A DNA stretch of 64,000 bases from Symbiodinium kawagutii (Eukaryota; Sar; Dinophyceae; Suessiales; Symbiodiniaceae), in assembly GCA_009767595.1 (NCBI GenBank), contig VSDK01010537.1, positions 44,558 through 108,557 of the forward strand, read 5' to 3'. Below the pieces are notes generated by a model. The model was not told the DNA's origin and searched no databases. It saw nothing but the letters and a program-made list of their open reading frames with translations. The translations under genes were made by a program, and so were the position numbers. Positions 1-10,352 of the stretch are shown one piece after another (position 1 is the stretch's first letter; each line of letters starts with the position of its first letter).

Positions 1-92
1 TGGTAAGACACTCTTGGTGAGACACTCTTGGTAAGACACTCTTGGTGAGACACTCTTGGTAAGACACTCTTGGTGAGACACTCTTGGTGGGT
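1..92. repeat. 14-bp tandem repeat, truncated by window edge
   Basis: About six and a half head-to-tail copies of a 14-mer of the form GGTRAGACACTCTT. The alternation of GGTAAG and GGTGAG gives a 28-bp dimer. The same array recurs at 30828-31294. The array runs directly into the 54-bp repeat that follows, so the two belong to one composite element. Confidence 0.93.
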
Positions 93-99
93 CATCTTG

Positions 100-400
100 A
101 CGCAGCCATGACATTGCGTTTTGCATGCTAGCGCAATGGCAAGTATCATCCTGACGCAGCCATTACAATGCGTTTCATATGGTACGAAGTCACAAGAAGT
201 CAACTTGACGCAGCCATTACAATGCATTTTGCACGCCAGCGCAATAGCAAGAATCACCGTCACGCAGCAATTACAATGCGTTTCATATGATAGTAGGTCA
301 CCAAAAGTCAACTTGACGCAGCCATTACAATGCGTTTTGCATGCCAGCGCAATAGCAAAAATCACACGACGTAGCAATTACGCAGCCATTACATTGCATT
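100..400. repeat. 54-bp tandem repeat with 108-bp dimeric order
   Basis: The core ACGCAGCCATTACAATGCGT starts at 100, 154, 208, 262, 316 and about 370, an exact 54-bp period. Two alternating tails make a 108-bp higher-order unit: one tail contains GCATGCCAGCGCAATAGC, the other CATATG plus a CAAAAGTCAACTTG-like string. Because 54 is a multiple of three, one plus-strand frame stays open for 255 codons. That ORF is a by-product of the repeat and should not be read as a gene. Confidence 0.92.
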
Positions 401-439
401 TTGTATGCCAGCCGCGAAGCACAGTAATGAGAGAGGTGT

Positions 440-745
440 CCAATCCCTTGCGCCTGCCACGCAAAGTGGACTTGGGACCTGTCATGAGACATGCTGAGAT
501 GCTACAAAGTGCCACGCCTGTCACACAAAACAAGGGTGCAGGTCACGCAAAACCACGCAAAAGGACCACCTCCACACACTTCCCCCAATGGTACGGGCCT
601 TACGGCCCTACCGCGAACGGCGGCGAACGATTGCGAACGGTTGCGAACGGTTGCGGTCGGTTGCGCACACAAACGCAACGTCCAGCGAACACGTCTCCAC
701 CCCCAGACCCCCACTATGAAACGAGAACCCGTGCTACGCATTCGG
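440..745. repeat. Composite satellite, ~190-bp unit and end block (copy 1)
   Basis: One copy of the unit that occurs three times at 32063-32744. It contains GTGGACTTGGGACC, GTGCCACGCCTGTCAC and CCCCAATGGTACGG, then a degenerate decamer run (ACGGTTGCGA) near 615-665. The end block finishes with CGAGAACCCGTGCTACGCATT. Similarity to the second copy stops at about 745, which marks the element boundary. Confidence 0.88.
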
Positions 746-749
746 GAAA

Positions 750-1700
750 AAGTGCAATCATGAATTGTCCACAACAATCATCCGTCATGAAACTTTTCAA
801 CAACGATGATCCCAGCAGAGTTGGTTGGTACGCGTTCTACGAATTTTCTATAAACCAACATCATCACTGCGAGAAATTTCTGCTGTAGCCGGGGCAACTT
901 GGGCCTCCTTTGGCGAATAAACAGCTCGAACAGGAAATTCATATTCCGCTACAAATGGAAAGCTCTCCAGCCAGCGATGTTAGTTCACCAAAGGTCAACA
1001 ATCAACAGCTGAACAAGCCTCTCAACAACATGTATGTAGTGGTTTACCAAGTTTCCAGTGGACATTTTAACAATTTTGCCAATGAAAAATCCGTGTTTGG
1101 CCGTGGATTTCCTAGTGGTCTGTAATTTGTGGACATTTGACACACTTGACCAAACTTGACTAGCAAGAATTGTTGATTGATATGATCAACCACTGCTGAC
1201 TTAGGGGGTTAGATGCCTTGTCCTGGCTTGTCCGCCAAGCCAATCAAGCATGATTGAAAAGAAACACTTATGGTTGATCACGTAATTGTGAATAATGCTT
1301 CAGAAATCACACACCCCAAGAAACCAGATTTTTTTCTGCTCAACCATCTAAACTGACTATGGCCAAGCTATAAACAAATGAATAGTCAAGAAATGACTGA
1401 CCTAAGAGTACCAATCATGATCAAGTGCTTTTGATTGATGACTGCTATAAGTGCGAAACAGGGTAACCTGGTAGGTGTCGGGTATGGTGGCTTGCTCAGG
1501 TCAGCGTGGAAAGGCTAGCAACTTAAGAGGAGAGCTGGGAATAAGCACTTCCCATGCCATGGCGGTTCATTTTCATTTGCTGAATAACCGTCAATAATCA
1601 TCATCAACCATGACTAGCGGTTGATTGGATGATGATGAATCGCTACTATAAATAGCTTTGGATGATGAGTTGGTGGGAGTTCTACCCAAGCAGCGGCTGG
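750..1700. other. No gene recognised
   Basis: AT-rich sequence with scattered TGATTGA and AACCATC words. I see no exon with a domain or convincing codon pattern on either strand. Confidence 0.5.
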
Positions 1701-1710
1701 AGTCTCATCT

Positions 1711-1748
1711 GAACACACACACACACACCCGCACACACACACACACAC
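1711..1748. repeat. (AC)n microsatellite
   Basis: Two AC runs separated by CCCGC. ORFs crossing it owe their Cys-Val runs to the dinucleotide. Confidence 0.95.
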
Positions 1749-2035
1749 GTTAAGAATTGTTGAGACACACCCATGTTGGAACCTACAAACATCAACTTGG
1801 GTGGTCAGGTAGGTACCTAACAACCATTTGCTTTGTGCACTCCAGGTAGCTCCCCCCCCTTACGGGCGGCCCGCACTGGCGTGCCCACAGATTCCCACAG
1901 CCGCTGCCGGCCAAGCGTCTGTACAGCGTCGCTGATGGCCACCAAACTACTCACCACGTGGCTCCCTTCCGCCTAGAGCTGAACCATGATGGATGGTTGA
2001 CATGGATGACTCTGGTAGCATGTAATGACTGGTGA

Positions 2036-2145
2036 TATGGTGGTTTCTCAAGTCATAGGGGAACCCCCAAATAATCCATTTATAGTCATTTATAGTAATA
2101 AACCAACCATTTTTTGGGGTACCCCCATTTTGAGAAACCACCATA
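2036..2145. mobile_element. Short TIR element, family A
   Basis: 110 bp bounded by inverted repeats TATGGTGGTTTCTCA and TGAGAAACCACCATA. Inside are AGGGGAACCCCC near the left end, a central AT-rich part with AGTCATTTATAGTAATA, then AAACCAACCATTTTTTGGGG. The structure matches a non-autonomous MITE: terminal inverted repeats, no coding capacity, about 15 relatives in this window. Confidence 0.85.
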
Positions 2146-3351
2146 TACATAGTGGCTATAGCTAATACTCACCAGAAAAAAAACATTTTCTGTCTTGCTG
2201 TGTTGACATGATGGCGGTGATAGCAGGTGGCTGTGATATGCCATGATCATGGCATGATCTATCGGTATATCCATGGATAGCAATGGCACTAACGGTATAT
2301 ACATGATAGCCAATGGAATGCATAATGTCATGATCACGCTATAGCCTCTAGCAATTCATGATGGATGTTTTTTTCTTTGGTGAGAGCAGGTGAATCCAAA
2401 GCATTACCATAGCTAATGCTCACCAGCCTTTTTTCACAAGTATAGTTGCCTGACTGATTGTTGATACAATGTGATATAATGTCTATTAATCGCAAAATCT
2501 CAGTGTCAGTACGGTGGCTGTAATGAACGGAGAATGATAAAGCACATGCATTTTTACTGGTCATGATAGCAGCTGTTTACACCCACCAGTCCCTCAATCA
2601 ACAAAGTATTGCTATTTGGCTGAGGGGCAATACTGTCTTGTAACCCTAGTGAACATCCCATAAATGACTAGTCACTAGTCTAACTGTTGCGATGTTCACC
2701 TACCCACGGTTTGGATGGTGAATGTCGATCCACAAGCATTTATCATTCATTGTCCTTGTGGGTGCTGTAACCCTCCGCAATCAGCCAGCTTGTAACCAAC
2801 CACTCCAATTCAAGTCAGCCCATGAACAAACAGGAACCATAAAACCGGTGGTTGGTCACACCACTCCCGGTAGCCTAAATTGCTTACAAGCTGTAAGCAA
2901 ATGGTAGGCTGGTTGTTGCACCACTCATGGTAGCTAAAACTGCTGTCTGCTCGAACAAGCAGCCTACCATTTGTCAGGCACTCCTGGTAGCTGCCCGCAG
3001 CTCAACAGCCCACAGCCAACTTCTGGGCGGCTTTGCCTGTGACCAACAATCATTGTTGTTGGACCAGTTAGCATCAAAAACTGCCTCGAGGGACCAATCA
3101 TAACCATGGCTGCTTGTGAAAAACCATCAATAACCGGAGTGGCCAATGTTTCACGAGTCTTGCTAGTTCAAAGTTGCAAGTTCCACAAGTGCATCAGTGG
3201 ACAAATCTGCATCACTCGTGTTATGATTGTTGTTGGTGAAACCAGCTGCTGCAAAAATCTCGCGTGCCGTTTGCTTCTTGCTGTGCCAACACCATCAGTG
3301 ATAACTTCGACCATAGGGGCGTTGTTCTGAAGATCATCATTGGGGTATAAC

Positions 3352-3454
3352 TGGTGGTTTCTCAAGCCATAGGGGACCCCCAAAAATGGTTGGTTTATTA
3401 CTATAAATGACTACTAATGGATGATTTGGGGTACCCTATTTTGAGAAACACCCA
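3352..3454. mobile_element. Short TIR element, family A
   Basis: Begins TGGTGGTTTCTCAAGCCATA and ends TTTTGAGAAACACCCA. The interior AAAAATGGTTGGTTTATTAC is the inverse of the 2036 copy, so this one is inserted in the opposite orientation. It lies between the last recognised IDO exon and the window start. Confidence 0.8.
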
Positions 3455-3742
3455 ACTATGGTCATGAAAAACCCGCCCATTCAAACCCCATGTTATAGTG
3501 ACATTGTTAGGTGATAACTCCTATCGGGTTGGATAATCCCCTAGGAATGATATCTAATGAACCTTTGGTTTATAACCCGCCCATTCTACTCCCATGTTCA
3601 TAAGCCTCATCCCATGATATCAGAGCCTCAAGCCCAGTGACTCAACAATCAAACCCTTATCATGATTGCTGGCTTGTGCTCTATAGGTTGCTTTATTTTG
3701 TTTAATTATAGTATTCTGATTTATTTCATAATCAACAACTAC

Positions 3743-3843
3743 TGGCTGTTTCTCAAAATGTGGGACCCAAAAAATGGTTGGTTTATTACTATAAATGACT
3801 AATATTGGATGATTTGGGGGCACACCCATTTTGAGACACCACC
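3743..3843. mobile_element. Short TIR element, family A (diverged)
   Basis: Begins TGGCTGTTTCTCAAAATG and ends CATTTTGAGACACCACC, with the family interior AAAATGGTTGGTTTATTACT. It sits directly after the IDO exon ending at 3871, hence within the following intron. Confidence 0.78.
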
Positions 3844-3870
3844 TAATGGATACCTATGTTCAATAAGCAC

Positions 3871-3996
3871 CTGCAGTTCGGTTTGTAACGCCCAGAAAAG
3901 CAGCTGCACCGCCTCAACCGCGGTAATCAACCGGTTTATCATCTGCTCAAGCTGCTGACGCGGTGAGTTGATCAACGTCAGTGCCACCACCTCAAG
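3871..3996 (-). CDS. IDO-like gene, exon C (helical segment)
   Basis: A 126-bp exon (42 codons, phase 0 at both ends). Acceptor TGCCAG at 3997-4002, donor CTGCAG|GTGCTT at 3871. The peptide is amphipathic helix (…RQQLEQMINRLITAVEAV…FWALQTELQ). It matches the helix after the conserved (V/I)E motif in indoleamine 2,3-dioxygenases. It follows exon B in phase. Starting at 3990 (AG|G) would also keep phase. The C-terminal third of an IDO, including the haem-binding histidine region, was not found downstream; it may lie in short exons below 3743. Confidence 0.62.
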
Positions 3997-4173
3997 CTGG
4001 CAGTGCCTCATCCCTCATTGATAGTTGATAGGCACTGACAGGTTGAGGTACTGACAGGTTGAGGTACTGACAGGTTATAAGCTCTAGTTGGTAGTTGATG
4101 CTTATCATCCATCATTGACATCTATGCTTCACCAGTTCATGCTGATGCCCCAGTGCCCTCAATGCCGCCACGC

Positions 4174-4305
4174 CTTCTCCCACCCACCAGGCGCCTCGAT
4201 GATGATGTGCGTCTTGAAGAACCATTCTTCATCCACCAGGCCCGTGAAACGCCGCAGCAGCCGCAGGTTCGACGGCTTCAGCGGTCGGCTGGGGTCAATG
4301 CGCTC
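4174..4305 (-). CDS. IDO-like gene, exon B (FTG..DE.WF motif)
   Basis: 44 codons, phase 0 at both ends. Acceptor GGTCCCAG before GAGCGC at 4305. The best phase-consistent donor is a GC after GAGAAG at 4174; a GT donor at 4187 would break phase with exon C. The peptide contains NLRLLRRFTGLVDEEWFF followed by KTHIIIEAPGG. This is the IDO-family pattern FTG..DE.WF....V.IE, which precedes the substrate-pocket helices. Known of the family: IDO opens the indole ring of L-tryptophan with haem and O2, giving N-formylkynurenine in the cytosol. Assignment is by motif memory, without a database search. Confidence 0.7.
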
Positions 4306-4754
4306 CTGGGACCGGGCATGAAGGGGAATTAACAAATGATTAACCGTGGTTAAGGGTTAACAATGGTTCATGATGGTTAATAAGGATGGCTGATATGGAT
4401 GGTTGATAATGGTTAATTCATAATGGTTCAGAATGGTTATAATATGGTGGATTGTGCTGAAAAATGGCTTAAGCAATAGTATGATGGTTCATAATGATTA
4501 TGAAGCAACTTAGTTCATGGTTAGTAATCAATCAGTGATGGCTAGGAACCAGAATCAATGGTTGATAAAACGATAGGTCAATGCTTCCCTTGCTACCATG
4601 GTTATTCAACTCTTCTTCTACAACCACAAATGCTTAATCAGATTAAAAACCATTCATGGTCAAACAACCATGGTCCACAATTTCCCGCTACTAACCTGTT
4701 GTTCAACCACTTCCAATCATGGCCAAATCTCCGCTGAACCAACCACTGTTGGAC

Positions 4755-4988
4755 CTTGTAAGGGGAGAAGCTCAAGCTGATGTCCCACCCGTGCTGCTCG
4801 CTCCATCCCTCATCCTTTTGCCCAGTCTCCCAGTTGTTCAGCACGCACCCGGCATAGTCCAACATGGGTCGCCGGCCCAGTGTTTCGCTGACCAAGATCC
4901 AGGGTTTAGACAGCCACGGGGGCAACGAATCGCAGGTCTGGGCGTTGCCCATGATGTTCACAGCGTCGGCGTTTTGCTCATAGACATC
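4755..4988 (-). CDS. IDO-like gene, exon A (LP..L..P / Y...VL.NW motif)
   Basis: 78 codons exactly, phase 0 at both ends. Acceptor CTCTTCCCAG, donor TTACAAG|GTCC. The decisive segment is SLPPWLSKPWILVSETLGRR, then PMLDYAGCVLNNW and, later, HGWDISLSFSPYK. This follows the IDO consensus LP..LA.P...VS..LG.PPIL.YA..VL.NW and the later SF before the FTG motif. The strand and phases agree with exons B and C downstream and with the exon at 8397-8471 upstream. It is the best evidence in the window that an indoleamine 2,3-dioxygenase family protein is encoded here. Confidence 0.78.
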
Positions 4989-5153
4989 CTGGGAAGAGGT
5001 GGTGAATGATCATTAGTCATCAGTAATCATGTCTATGCTCATTAATGGCTAGTTAATGATCAGTAATGATCATTATCATTGATGGATAGTTGGTGAATCA
5101 GTCATGATTGGATCAGTCATCATGAAGGTCATAGACATCATTCAGTGGATCAG

Positions 5154-5154
<1 letters not shown>

Positions 5155-5193
<39 letters not shown>

Positions 5194-5200
5194 TATCATC
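5155..5200. repeat. (CAT)n microsatellite
   Basis: About fifteen CAT repeats in a wider field of GATCAGTCATCAT words, inside the presumed intron upstream of IDO exon A. Confidence 0.93.
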
Positions 5201-5444
5201 TATGAATCTATGATCATCAATGGAATCATGATGTCTATGAATGATCAAGGATCATCATCAAGTGGATCAGTCATCATCATTGATGGATATTTGGTGAAGT
5301 AGTCATTCAATGATCCATAAAGCATCGATATCTGGTGAATGATGGACATCCTGAATGTCAACTGGCCAGGATCAATGGTGGTACTGGTACCAAGAACTTG
5401 AGGTGATACTGACGAGGGTGGATACTTGGTGAATAATACACATC

Positions 5445-5511
5445 CTGAACGTCTTGCAACATGGCCAGGATGGACGATTCGGTGGTTCTCGAGGTGTGGC
5501 ATTCGTAATAC
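5445..5511 (-). CDS. Candidate exon, assignment uncertain
   Basis: 67 bp from an AG|G acceptor (GATGAG|G) to a GA donor (GTTCAG|GATGTG). It reads YYECHTSRTTESSILAMLQ plus three residues and ends in phase 0, compatible with IDO exon A. A second, deleted copy of its 3' end and intron start lies about 100 bp downstream (near 5345). It could be a real extra exon or a decayed duplicate. Confidence 0.35.
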
Positions 5512-6128
5512 CTCATCTTAAAGGTGGTAGGGTTTATTTCTATCCCATCTTAAAGGTGGTAATGGCATTGAGAACAAAGTGACATTGACGAGGGCGGATA
5601 CTGTATTTGGTGAATGATATCCTAGCGACGGCAATCCCATGGTGAACACGGGGAATGCTCGTTAAAGATGGTTGATCACGGGTGTATATCAAGAGATGGG
5701 TGTAGTCCAAAATGTATTGATGACCAGAAACTCGATGATAGTCTTAAGAAATGGACACAGTCTTTATCAAACAATGATGCCTTCCTTTTATTGAGAATGA
5801 GGACTGATAGGATGGCTGGGGGTACCACCGCCATTTGATCATGTGGCTTGACACTTGATGGTGGGGATCGACGTGCTGGGAGAAGATTGTGATGGGGAAG
5901 ATTTGGTTGACTATGGTTGATTGACTAGGTTGATAATTGAGGGTAAGGGTTGATGATGGTTCATAATATACAAAATGGTTGATTCGACAATGATACTAAC
6001 TGGCAACCAAAATGGGGATAAAAAACGGTTCATAATGGTCGGTACTGGTTGAATAATGCAAATTGAATCAAAATAATGGTTGATTAGGTCAGGGCTGATA
6101 GTAATGGTTGATGATGAATGATAATTAC

Positions 6129-6192
6129 ATGGTTGAAGATGACAAACGGCCAAGGAGCCTTGGGTATGTCCAGAAGTGTCTTCCAAGGTTTC
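6129..6192 (-). CDS. Candidate exon, unknown protein
   Basis: 64 bp; acceptor GAGAG|G, donor AACCAT|GTAATT. It reads KPWKTLLDIPKAPWPFVIFN plus H, a well-balanced peptide with no chance-like composition. Phase matches a candidate at 6241-6444 (donor ATGTCG|GTAGGT), which ends ISLCFRNLC. Neither resembles a family I can name. They lie between the transporter stop and IDO exon A, so they are either additional IDO-gene exons or chance ORFs. Confidence 0.35.
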
Positions 6193-6719
6193 CTCTCATA
6201 AGCCGCTTATCACTTTGAAGATGTACCAGAATTGACCTACCGACATAAATTCCGGAAACACAATGATATCACCGGAATCTCAACGTAGAGATCATGATCA
6301 GAGATCACCAAACATGGGTGGATGAGCAAAGTTGGTGCAAGTTCTCCAAAATCTGCTGAGTTTGGCTGATTGATGTGTAGCCCCAAACTCAGCACCTGCG
6401 CAAACAATTCCAACAAACCATGGGAGGAAGCACAATTCGGAGTCCTGAGCAATCAGTGATAATTCTTAGCAACTGAAATCAAGCAACTGCGCAGTTTCTT
6501 GACCCAGATTGTATATCTGCGGTGCGTTTTTCGACACACACACACAGGTCTTGACTTTCTGAATGCATTCCCAAATCTATTGTGGGTCTTTAGAAACGAA
6601 TTAATTATCGCTGAAAGAGCTTGATGACGCAGGAGACCCGTTCTTGTCTATACATTGGGTCAACAGCCGCGTGCTGCATGGCTCCGGCTATAAGACCTGA
6701 CCAAGTTCTAGCAGAATCT

Positions 6720-7994
6720 TTACAGGGCAAACTGCTGACGAACCGTTTCGATCAATCCGTAAACACTGTACAAACCAAAGAGAACCGCAAGGAAAAGCAC
6801 TCCGGCACGTTTCCAACGGCACATGTTCTCTCCATGCAGCTTGAAAAAGGCAATGCATGGGAAAACGACGCATACACAATTTGCTGGAAGAATGCCAACA
6901 AGATCACCTATGAAGGCAACTGCATTCTTGAGCACCAGGCAAAGAATGGTTGATAGAACCAATATGATTGCCTTGATGACGAACTGGCTGCGCCATTTCA
7001 AGCGATCTCCAAACAAGTCGGTGGTTGCATCCAGCAACAGGGGCAGAGTCACCAGCTGTTTCGAAGAGAGACCCAAGATGGTCGCAGCTCCCAGAAATGC
7101 ACTCAAAGCATTGGGCAAAAGCTGCAAATCTAAGTCTCGGCCAATGTTATCAGCAATAGACTGCGCCACGTTGGTGCCAAAGAAGCCGTAGCCCAAAACA
7201 CCGAATGCCAACAGAAAAGCCTCTGTTAGAGTCATGCTGTAGACCACAACTCTCGTCCATTGCCTTCGGTCCTCCATCAGCTGGTAGATCAGGGGAGCTT
7301 CGCTGTGTGCAAGGAAGCAAAGGAGAGCAATTCCAAAGCCACGTGGCAGACCGGACAGGTCTAAGACCACTTGGTCGGTTGCGATTTCATGGGAAGAATG
7401 GAGTTGGATTCCTGTGATCATAAGCCCCAGTACCAAGAAAAGCTGAGAAGCCATGCCAATGATCGCCATCCAGGAGAAAGCTTTCTTGGGGAGCAAGCAG
7501 AACAAGATGGCCAGCATGCAAGAAAGGACAGCAGTGGCACTGTGTCGGATGGGTAGGAGGAAGGGCAGCTGTTCAATGACAATGCTCATCAAGACCAAGG
7601 CGCCACCTGCCAGATCGAAGAACATGCAGCCAGCGAAGAGCAAACGGCCAGCCTTGCCAAAGGCGATGTAGCCGATGAAGCCCCAATCTCTCTGGGAGCG
7701 TGGCACGCCCATTTCATCTGCTCGACTTTCCAAAGATTGCAGGAGAAAGCCCATGATCCACAAAGTGAAGCCCATGAGAAGCCCCACTGCAAGAAGGACG
7801 GGAACAAAGAGCCAACCTGACAAGCGAAAGGCGTAAGGCAAGACGACACTTCCACCTCCAACGAAGACGTTCAGCATGGTGATCACGGTGCCCCAAAATG
7901 AAACTCCTCGCACGGGTGCCACTTCTCGAACATCATCACCCTTGACCGGTGCGATCTCTCCAAGTCCTTCAATCGCCAAAGGTTCCGCAGACAT
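6720..7994 (-). CDS. Amino acid transporter, AAAP family (intronless)
   Basis: A single-exon 424-residue membrane protein of the amino acid/auxin permease family (Aa_trans; SLC32/36/38 type), which moves amino acids across plasma or vacuolar membranes, usually with H+ or Na+. A short polar N-terminus (about 32 residues) leads into the family TM1 signature LNVFVGGGSVVLPYAF (residues 41-56). About eleven hydrophobic helices follow, including a segment with LPRGFGIALLCFLAHSEAPL, where this family has its conserved helix 6. The frame is open back to 8303, but I start at the ATG of MSAEPL (7994) because the extra 103 residues read like untranslated sequence and the usual AAAP N-terminus is short. 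The lack of introns, where neighbours are split into small exons, suggests a retrogene. It lies within what appears to be an IDO intron, on the same strand. Confidence 0.93.
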   Translation of the reverse strand: MSAEPLAIEGLGEIAPVKGDDVREVAPVRGVSFWGTVITMLNVFVGGGSVVLPYAFRLSGWLFVPVLLAVGLLMGFTLWIMGFLLQSLESRADEMGVPRSQRDWGFIGYIAFGKAGRLLFAGCMFFDLAGGALVLMSIVIEQLPFLLPIRHSATAVLSCMLAILFCLLPKKAFSWMAIIGMASQLFLVLGLMITGIQLHSSHEIATDQVVLDLSGLPRGFGIALLCFLAHSEAPLIYQLMEDRRQWTRVVVYSMTLTEAFLLAFGVLGYGFFGTNVAQSIADNIGRDLDLQLLPNALSAFLGAATILGLSSKQLVTLPLLLDATTDLFGDRLKWRSQFVIKAIILVLSTILCLVLKNAVAFIGDLVGILPANCVCVVFPCIAFFKLHGENMCRWKRAGVLFLAVLFGLYSVYGLIETVRQQFAL

Positions 7995-8050
7995 GGCGAT
8001 GGCGGTAAGGATGAGCGATGCGGGGCAAGTTCCAGATGGATGGTTTGTTG

Positions 8051-8058
8051 CTTGAGCC
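8051..8058 (-). promoter_or_regulatory. Possible spliced-leader acceptor or relict, upstream of transporter
   Basis: GGCTCAAG on the minus strand, 57 bases before the transporter ATG. It equals the last eight bases of the dinoflagellate spliced leader (…TTTTGGCTCAAG). An 8-mer is expected about twice by chance in this window, so only its position makes it notable. It may be a relict leader or just an AG trans-splice acceptor. Confidence 0.35.
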
Positions 8059-8396
8059 GTGGCCAGCACGACGACATGGCACCTACTCATTCTCCTTTGC
8101 TGGACCGTCCATTCGTCTCCATTCGTATTCTCGCGGTGGTGCAATAGCCCAATTCCCAATTCGGATAAATTCGGGCTGATCCATCCATTATGGTAATGCC
8201 AAACCATCCAAAACGGCATAGCAAGGTGTGTTTTCGAAGCCCTTGGCTCTGCCTGAGCTGCACAGGTGAAACATCGTAAAACATGGTAAAGCATAGTAAA
8301 CATAATAGCAAAACAACACCAAGTACTGACTCAGTCGGATGTTTCTGTCTCTCGAAGGTCCATGTTCCTAAACGATCCTCGCCCCTGGATGCTCAC

Positions 8397-8471
8397 CTGC
8401 AGAGCTGGCGGCTGAGACTTCTCCCATGATGCCAAGTGGAGCGCATCATGAACCATGGCAATGGACCACTT
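8397..8471 (-). CDS. IDO-like gene, small exon upstream of exon A
   Basis: 25 codons, phase 0 at both ends. Acceptor GTCAGTAG, donor CTCTGCAG|GTGAGC (canonical). Reads WSIAMVHDALHLASWEKSQP plus PALQ. Its size and pattern (helix with H.L..W then PA) suit the IDO region 'l..l.haY.W....P..LP' that precedes exon A. The phase-0 end joins exon A directly. The intervening 3.4 kb contains the transporter. Confidence 0.55.
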
Positions 8472-9277
8472 CTACTGACATGGCGAGCTGGGTCAAGCAG
8501 TTAACCAACCAATATTGGTAGATCACGATCAACAATAATAGGGAAAACAATGGTCAACACTACTAATCATGCCAAAACATGATTGACAATCAACTCAGCA
8601 TGAAAGGGGCCAACAGCTGCATTACCTGTAGCCATGATAAACCTTGCTTAAGCACCTATCACAAGCCATGAATTGACCGCTCATCATGGCAGTGGCCAAG
8701 TGGCTGGTGGAGAATGGATGTAGCCCAAGCACACATAGCCAAGCACCGAATGCAGGCATTCCTTTGCAGGCGGGGCAAGCTTTAGGACTCCGAAACCAAG
8801 CTCCAACACACAGGTTTCAGATCCCATGTACTTCCAACACCAAGTGTTTACTAGATACTAGATGTTATTCAGGGGTTCATAGCCACCATTAAACAAATGA
8901 ACCCAGCAGATTTCTGTTGGAATGGTGGTGCACCACGATTCTGCCATGTGCTTGTGACAGTTGAGAGATGCTTCGTTTCAAATCACCAGTGGCAAAAGAT
9001 CACAGATTCTGCAGCTGGTACTCTCAGCAAAGCAGCCCTCACAATGTTTCCACAGTCTCAATCACTTCAGGGTTGGGTTCAATCATCACCAGGTGTTACT
9101 TCAGCCGGTGGTATCGGCCATCGATGCACTGCTTCACATTGGATGATAACCAAACAACAAAACAGGCCAGCGACTGCCGACCAGCAAAGTTTAGAGGACG
9201 GTATGGCAGGTGTTAAGTGCTGAAGGAATCATTTGGATCACTTGGGGATGTTCACTGCCAAGAACTCTCAACAATGC

Positions 9278-9459
9278 CTGGGAACAGCCATCTTCTTGAA
9301 GGTATCCACCATGTCAAACAACTGGATGTGAGCGGTGGCGACTTGTTGCTTCAGTTGATCAAAAAAGGTTCCATGCTTCTGATTGCCGACGACACCCAAC
9401 AAAAACATCAACACCACGTACCCGATGCCGTTGGCAGTAGGTGCAAACTCCATCAAACC
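9278..9459 (-). CDS. Candidate exon with one hydrophobic segment
   Basis: 60 codons and 2 bases from TCGGTAG|GGT to a GC donor (TTCCCAG|GCATTG). Contains IGYVVLMFLLGVVG, then HGTFFDQLKQQVATAHIQLF and DMVDTFKKMAVP. Composition is protein-like, but the phase does not join cleanly to 9572-9677. It does not match IDO that I can see. Function unknown. Confidence 0.38.
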
Positions 9460-9571
9460 CTACCGACATTCCACCACCATCCATATTCTAAGCCTACCAA
9501 GCCATCTTAGCTCCCCCCGCAGCTCCCCCACCCAGCTCCCACCCACGTCCCCAAGCAGCTGCGCAGCTCAC

Positions 9572-9677
9572 CAAGCGTCGAGTTCGCCTTCGCTGAGGTC
9601 TTGGATCGCCGTTTGAATCTCCGACCACGACGAGGGCAGCTGCGACAGCTCGCTCTCCGCGATCTCCCGGAAGCGGC
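9572..9677 (-). CDS. IDO-like gene, exon 2 (N-terminal helices)
   Basis: 106 bp; acceptor GGTTGCCAG, donor GACGCTTG|GTGAGC. Reads RFREIAESELSQLPSSWSEI plus QTAIQDLSEGELDAW. IDO N-termini have 'W..iA..LP.li.......i..l..l....L' here. It joins exon 1 (ending CCTC at 11861) in phase to give …WEPRRFREIA…. GC-rich against AT-rich introns. The upstream Pro-rich reading in the same frame to about 9790 is probably intron. Confidence 0.6.
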
Positions 9678-10234
9678 CTGGCAACCACGGTGACCACGGG
9701 GGGACCACGGGGACGTCACCACGGGGTGCCCGTTGTGGCCCACAACGGGAGCTGAAACTCTGAGGGTTTCTTGGGCTCTGTGGGATTTGAGATGTCGCCA
9801 ATTTGTGGAATTGTCCAATTTCTGCAGGAGTTGAACCGGAAAAATGGGCAAATGTACATATATGTATGAAAACATATGCGTGTCGTAACATATATCGAAC
9901 ACATGAATGTCAAAAACACATGCACAATTTATACATGAATATGTGAATACATATACAAAAACAAAAAGATAGATCAATGAACACATAAATAAGTGAATTG
10001 ATAAAAATAAATAGATACATCAATAAGTGAATACAAAATAGAACAAATACAAATCTACATCCACGCACCCTCACACTCACCATTTGGTTCCCATGTCACG
10101 AGCCTTGAACGGAGTAACTGGGCAAAAAATCCAAAATTCTTACAAGTCCATCCTCAGGCAGCGATGTGGGCGCGCTTGTCTTGGTTTAAGCTACATGATG
10201 CGCGTCGCTGGCAGTGATTGATAGTGATGGTACG

Positions 10235-10352
10235 TGTTCATTTGGGAAGTTCTGAAAATTGGGGAGCCCTAAAAATGGTCGGTTCACTACTAATACTTGT
10301 GATTAACAATCGATGATTTGGGGGGGTACCTCCATCTTAAAAAAACCACCAT
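10235..10352. mobile_element. Short TIR element, family A (decayed)
   Basis: The interior AAAATGGTCGGTTCACTA and GATGATTTGGGGGGGTACC and the right end AAAAAACCACCAT are recognisable. The left terminus is degraded, so the boundary is approximate. Confidence 0.55.

Noticed and set aside
121..888. 255-codon plus-strand ORF
   Set aside because: Kept open by the 54-bp repeat (a multiple of three); start and end carry no gene-like sequence.
1850..1945. IDO C-terminal exon in the GC-rich patch
   Set aside because: All three minus frames are partly open and none shows the family's GGSA.QS or terminal R..H motif.
6612..6679. Start exon MQHAAVDPMYRQERVSC
   Set aside because: Phase-compatible with 6241-6444, but needs an odd GC donor and lacks any supporting homology; kept out of the annotation.
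7995..8303. 103-residue N-terminal extension of the transporter
   Set aside because: Composition unlike the protein, exceeds the family's usual N-terminus, and contains the putative leader acceptor.
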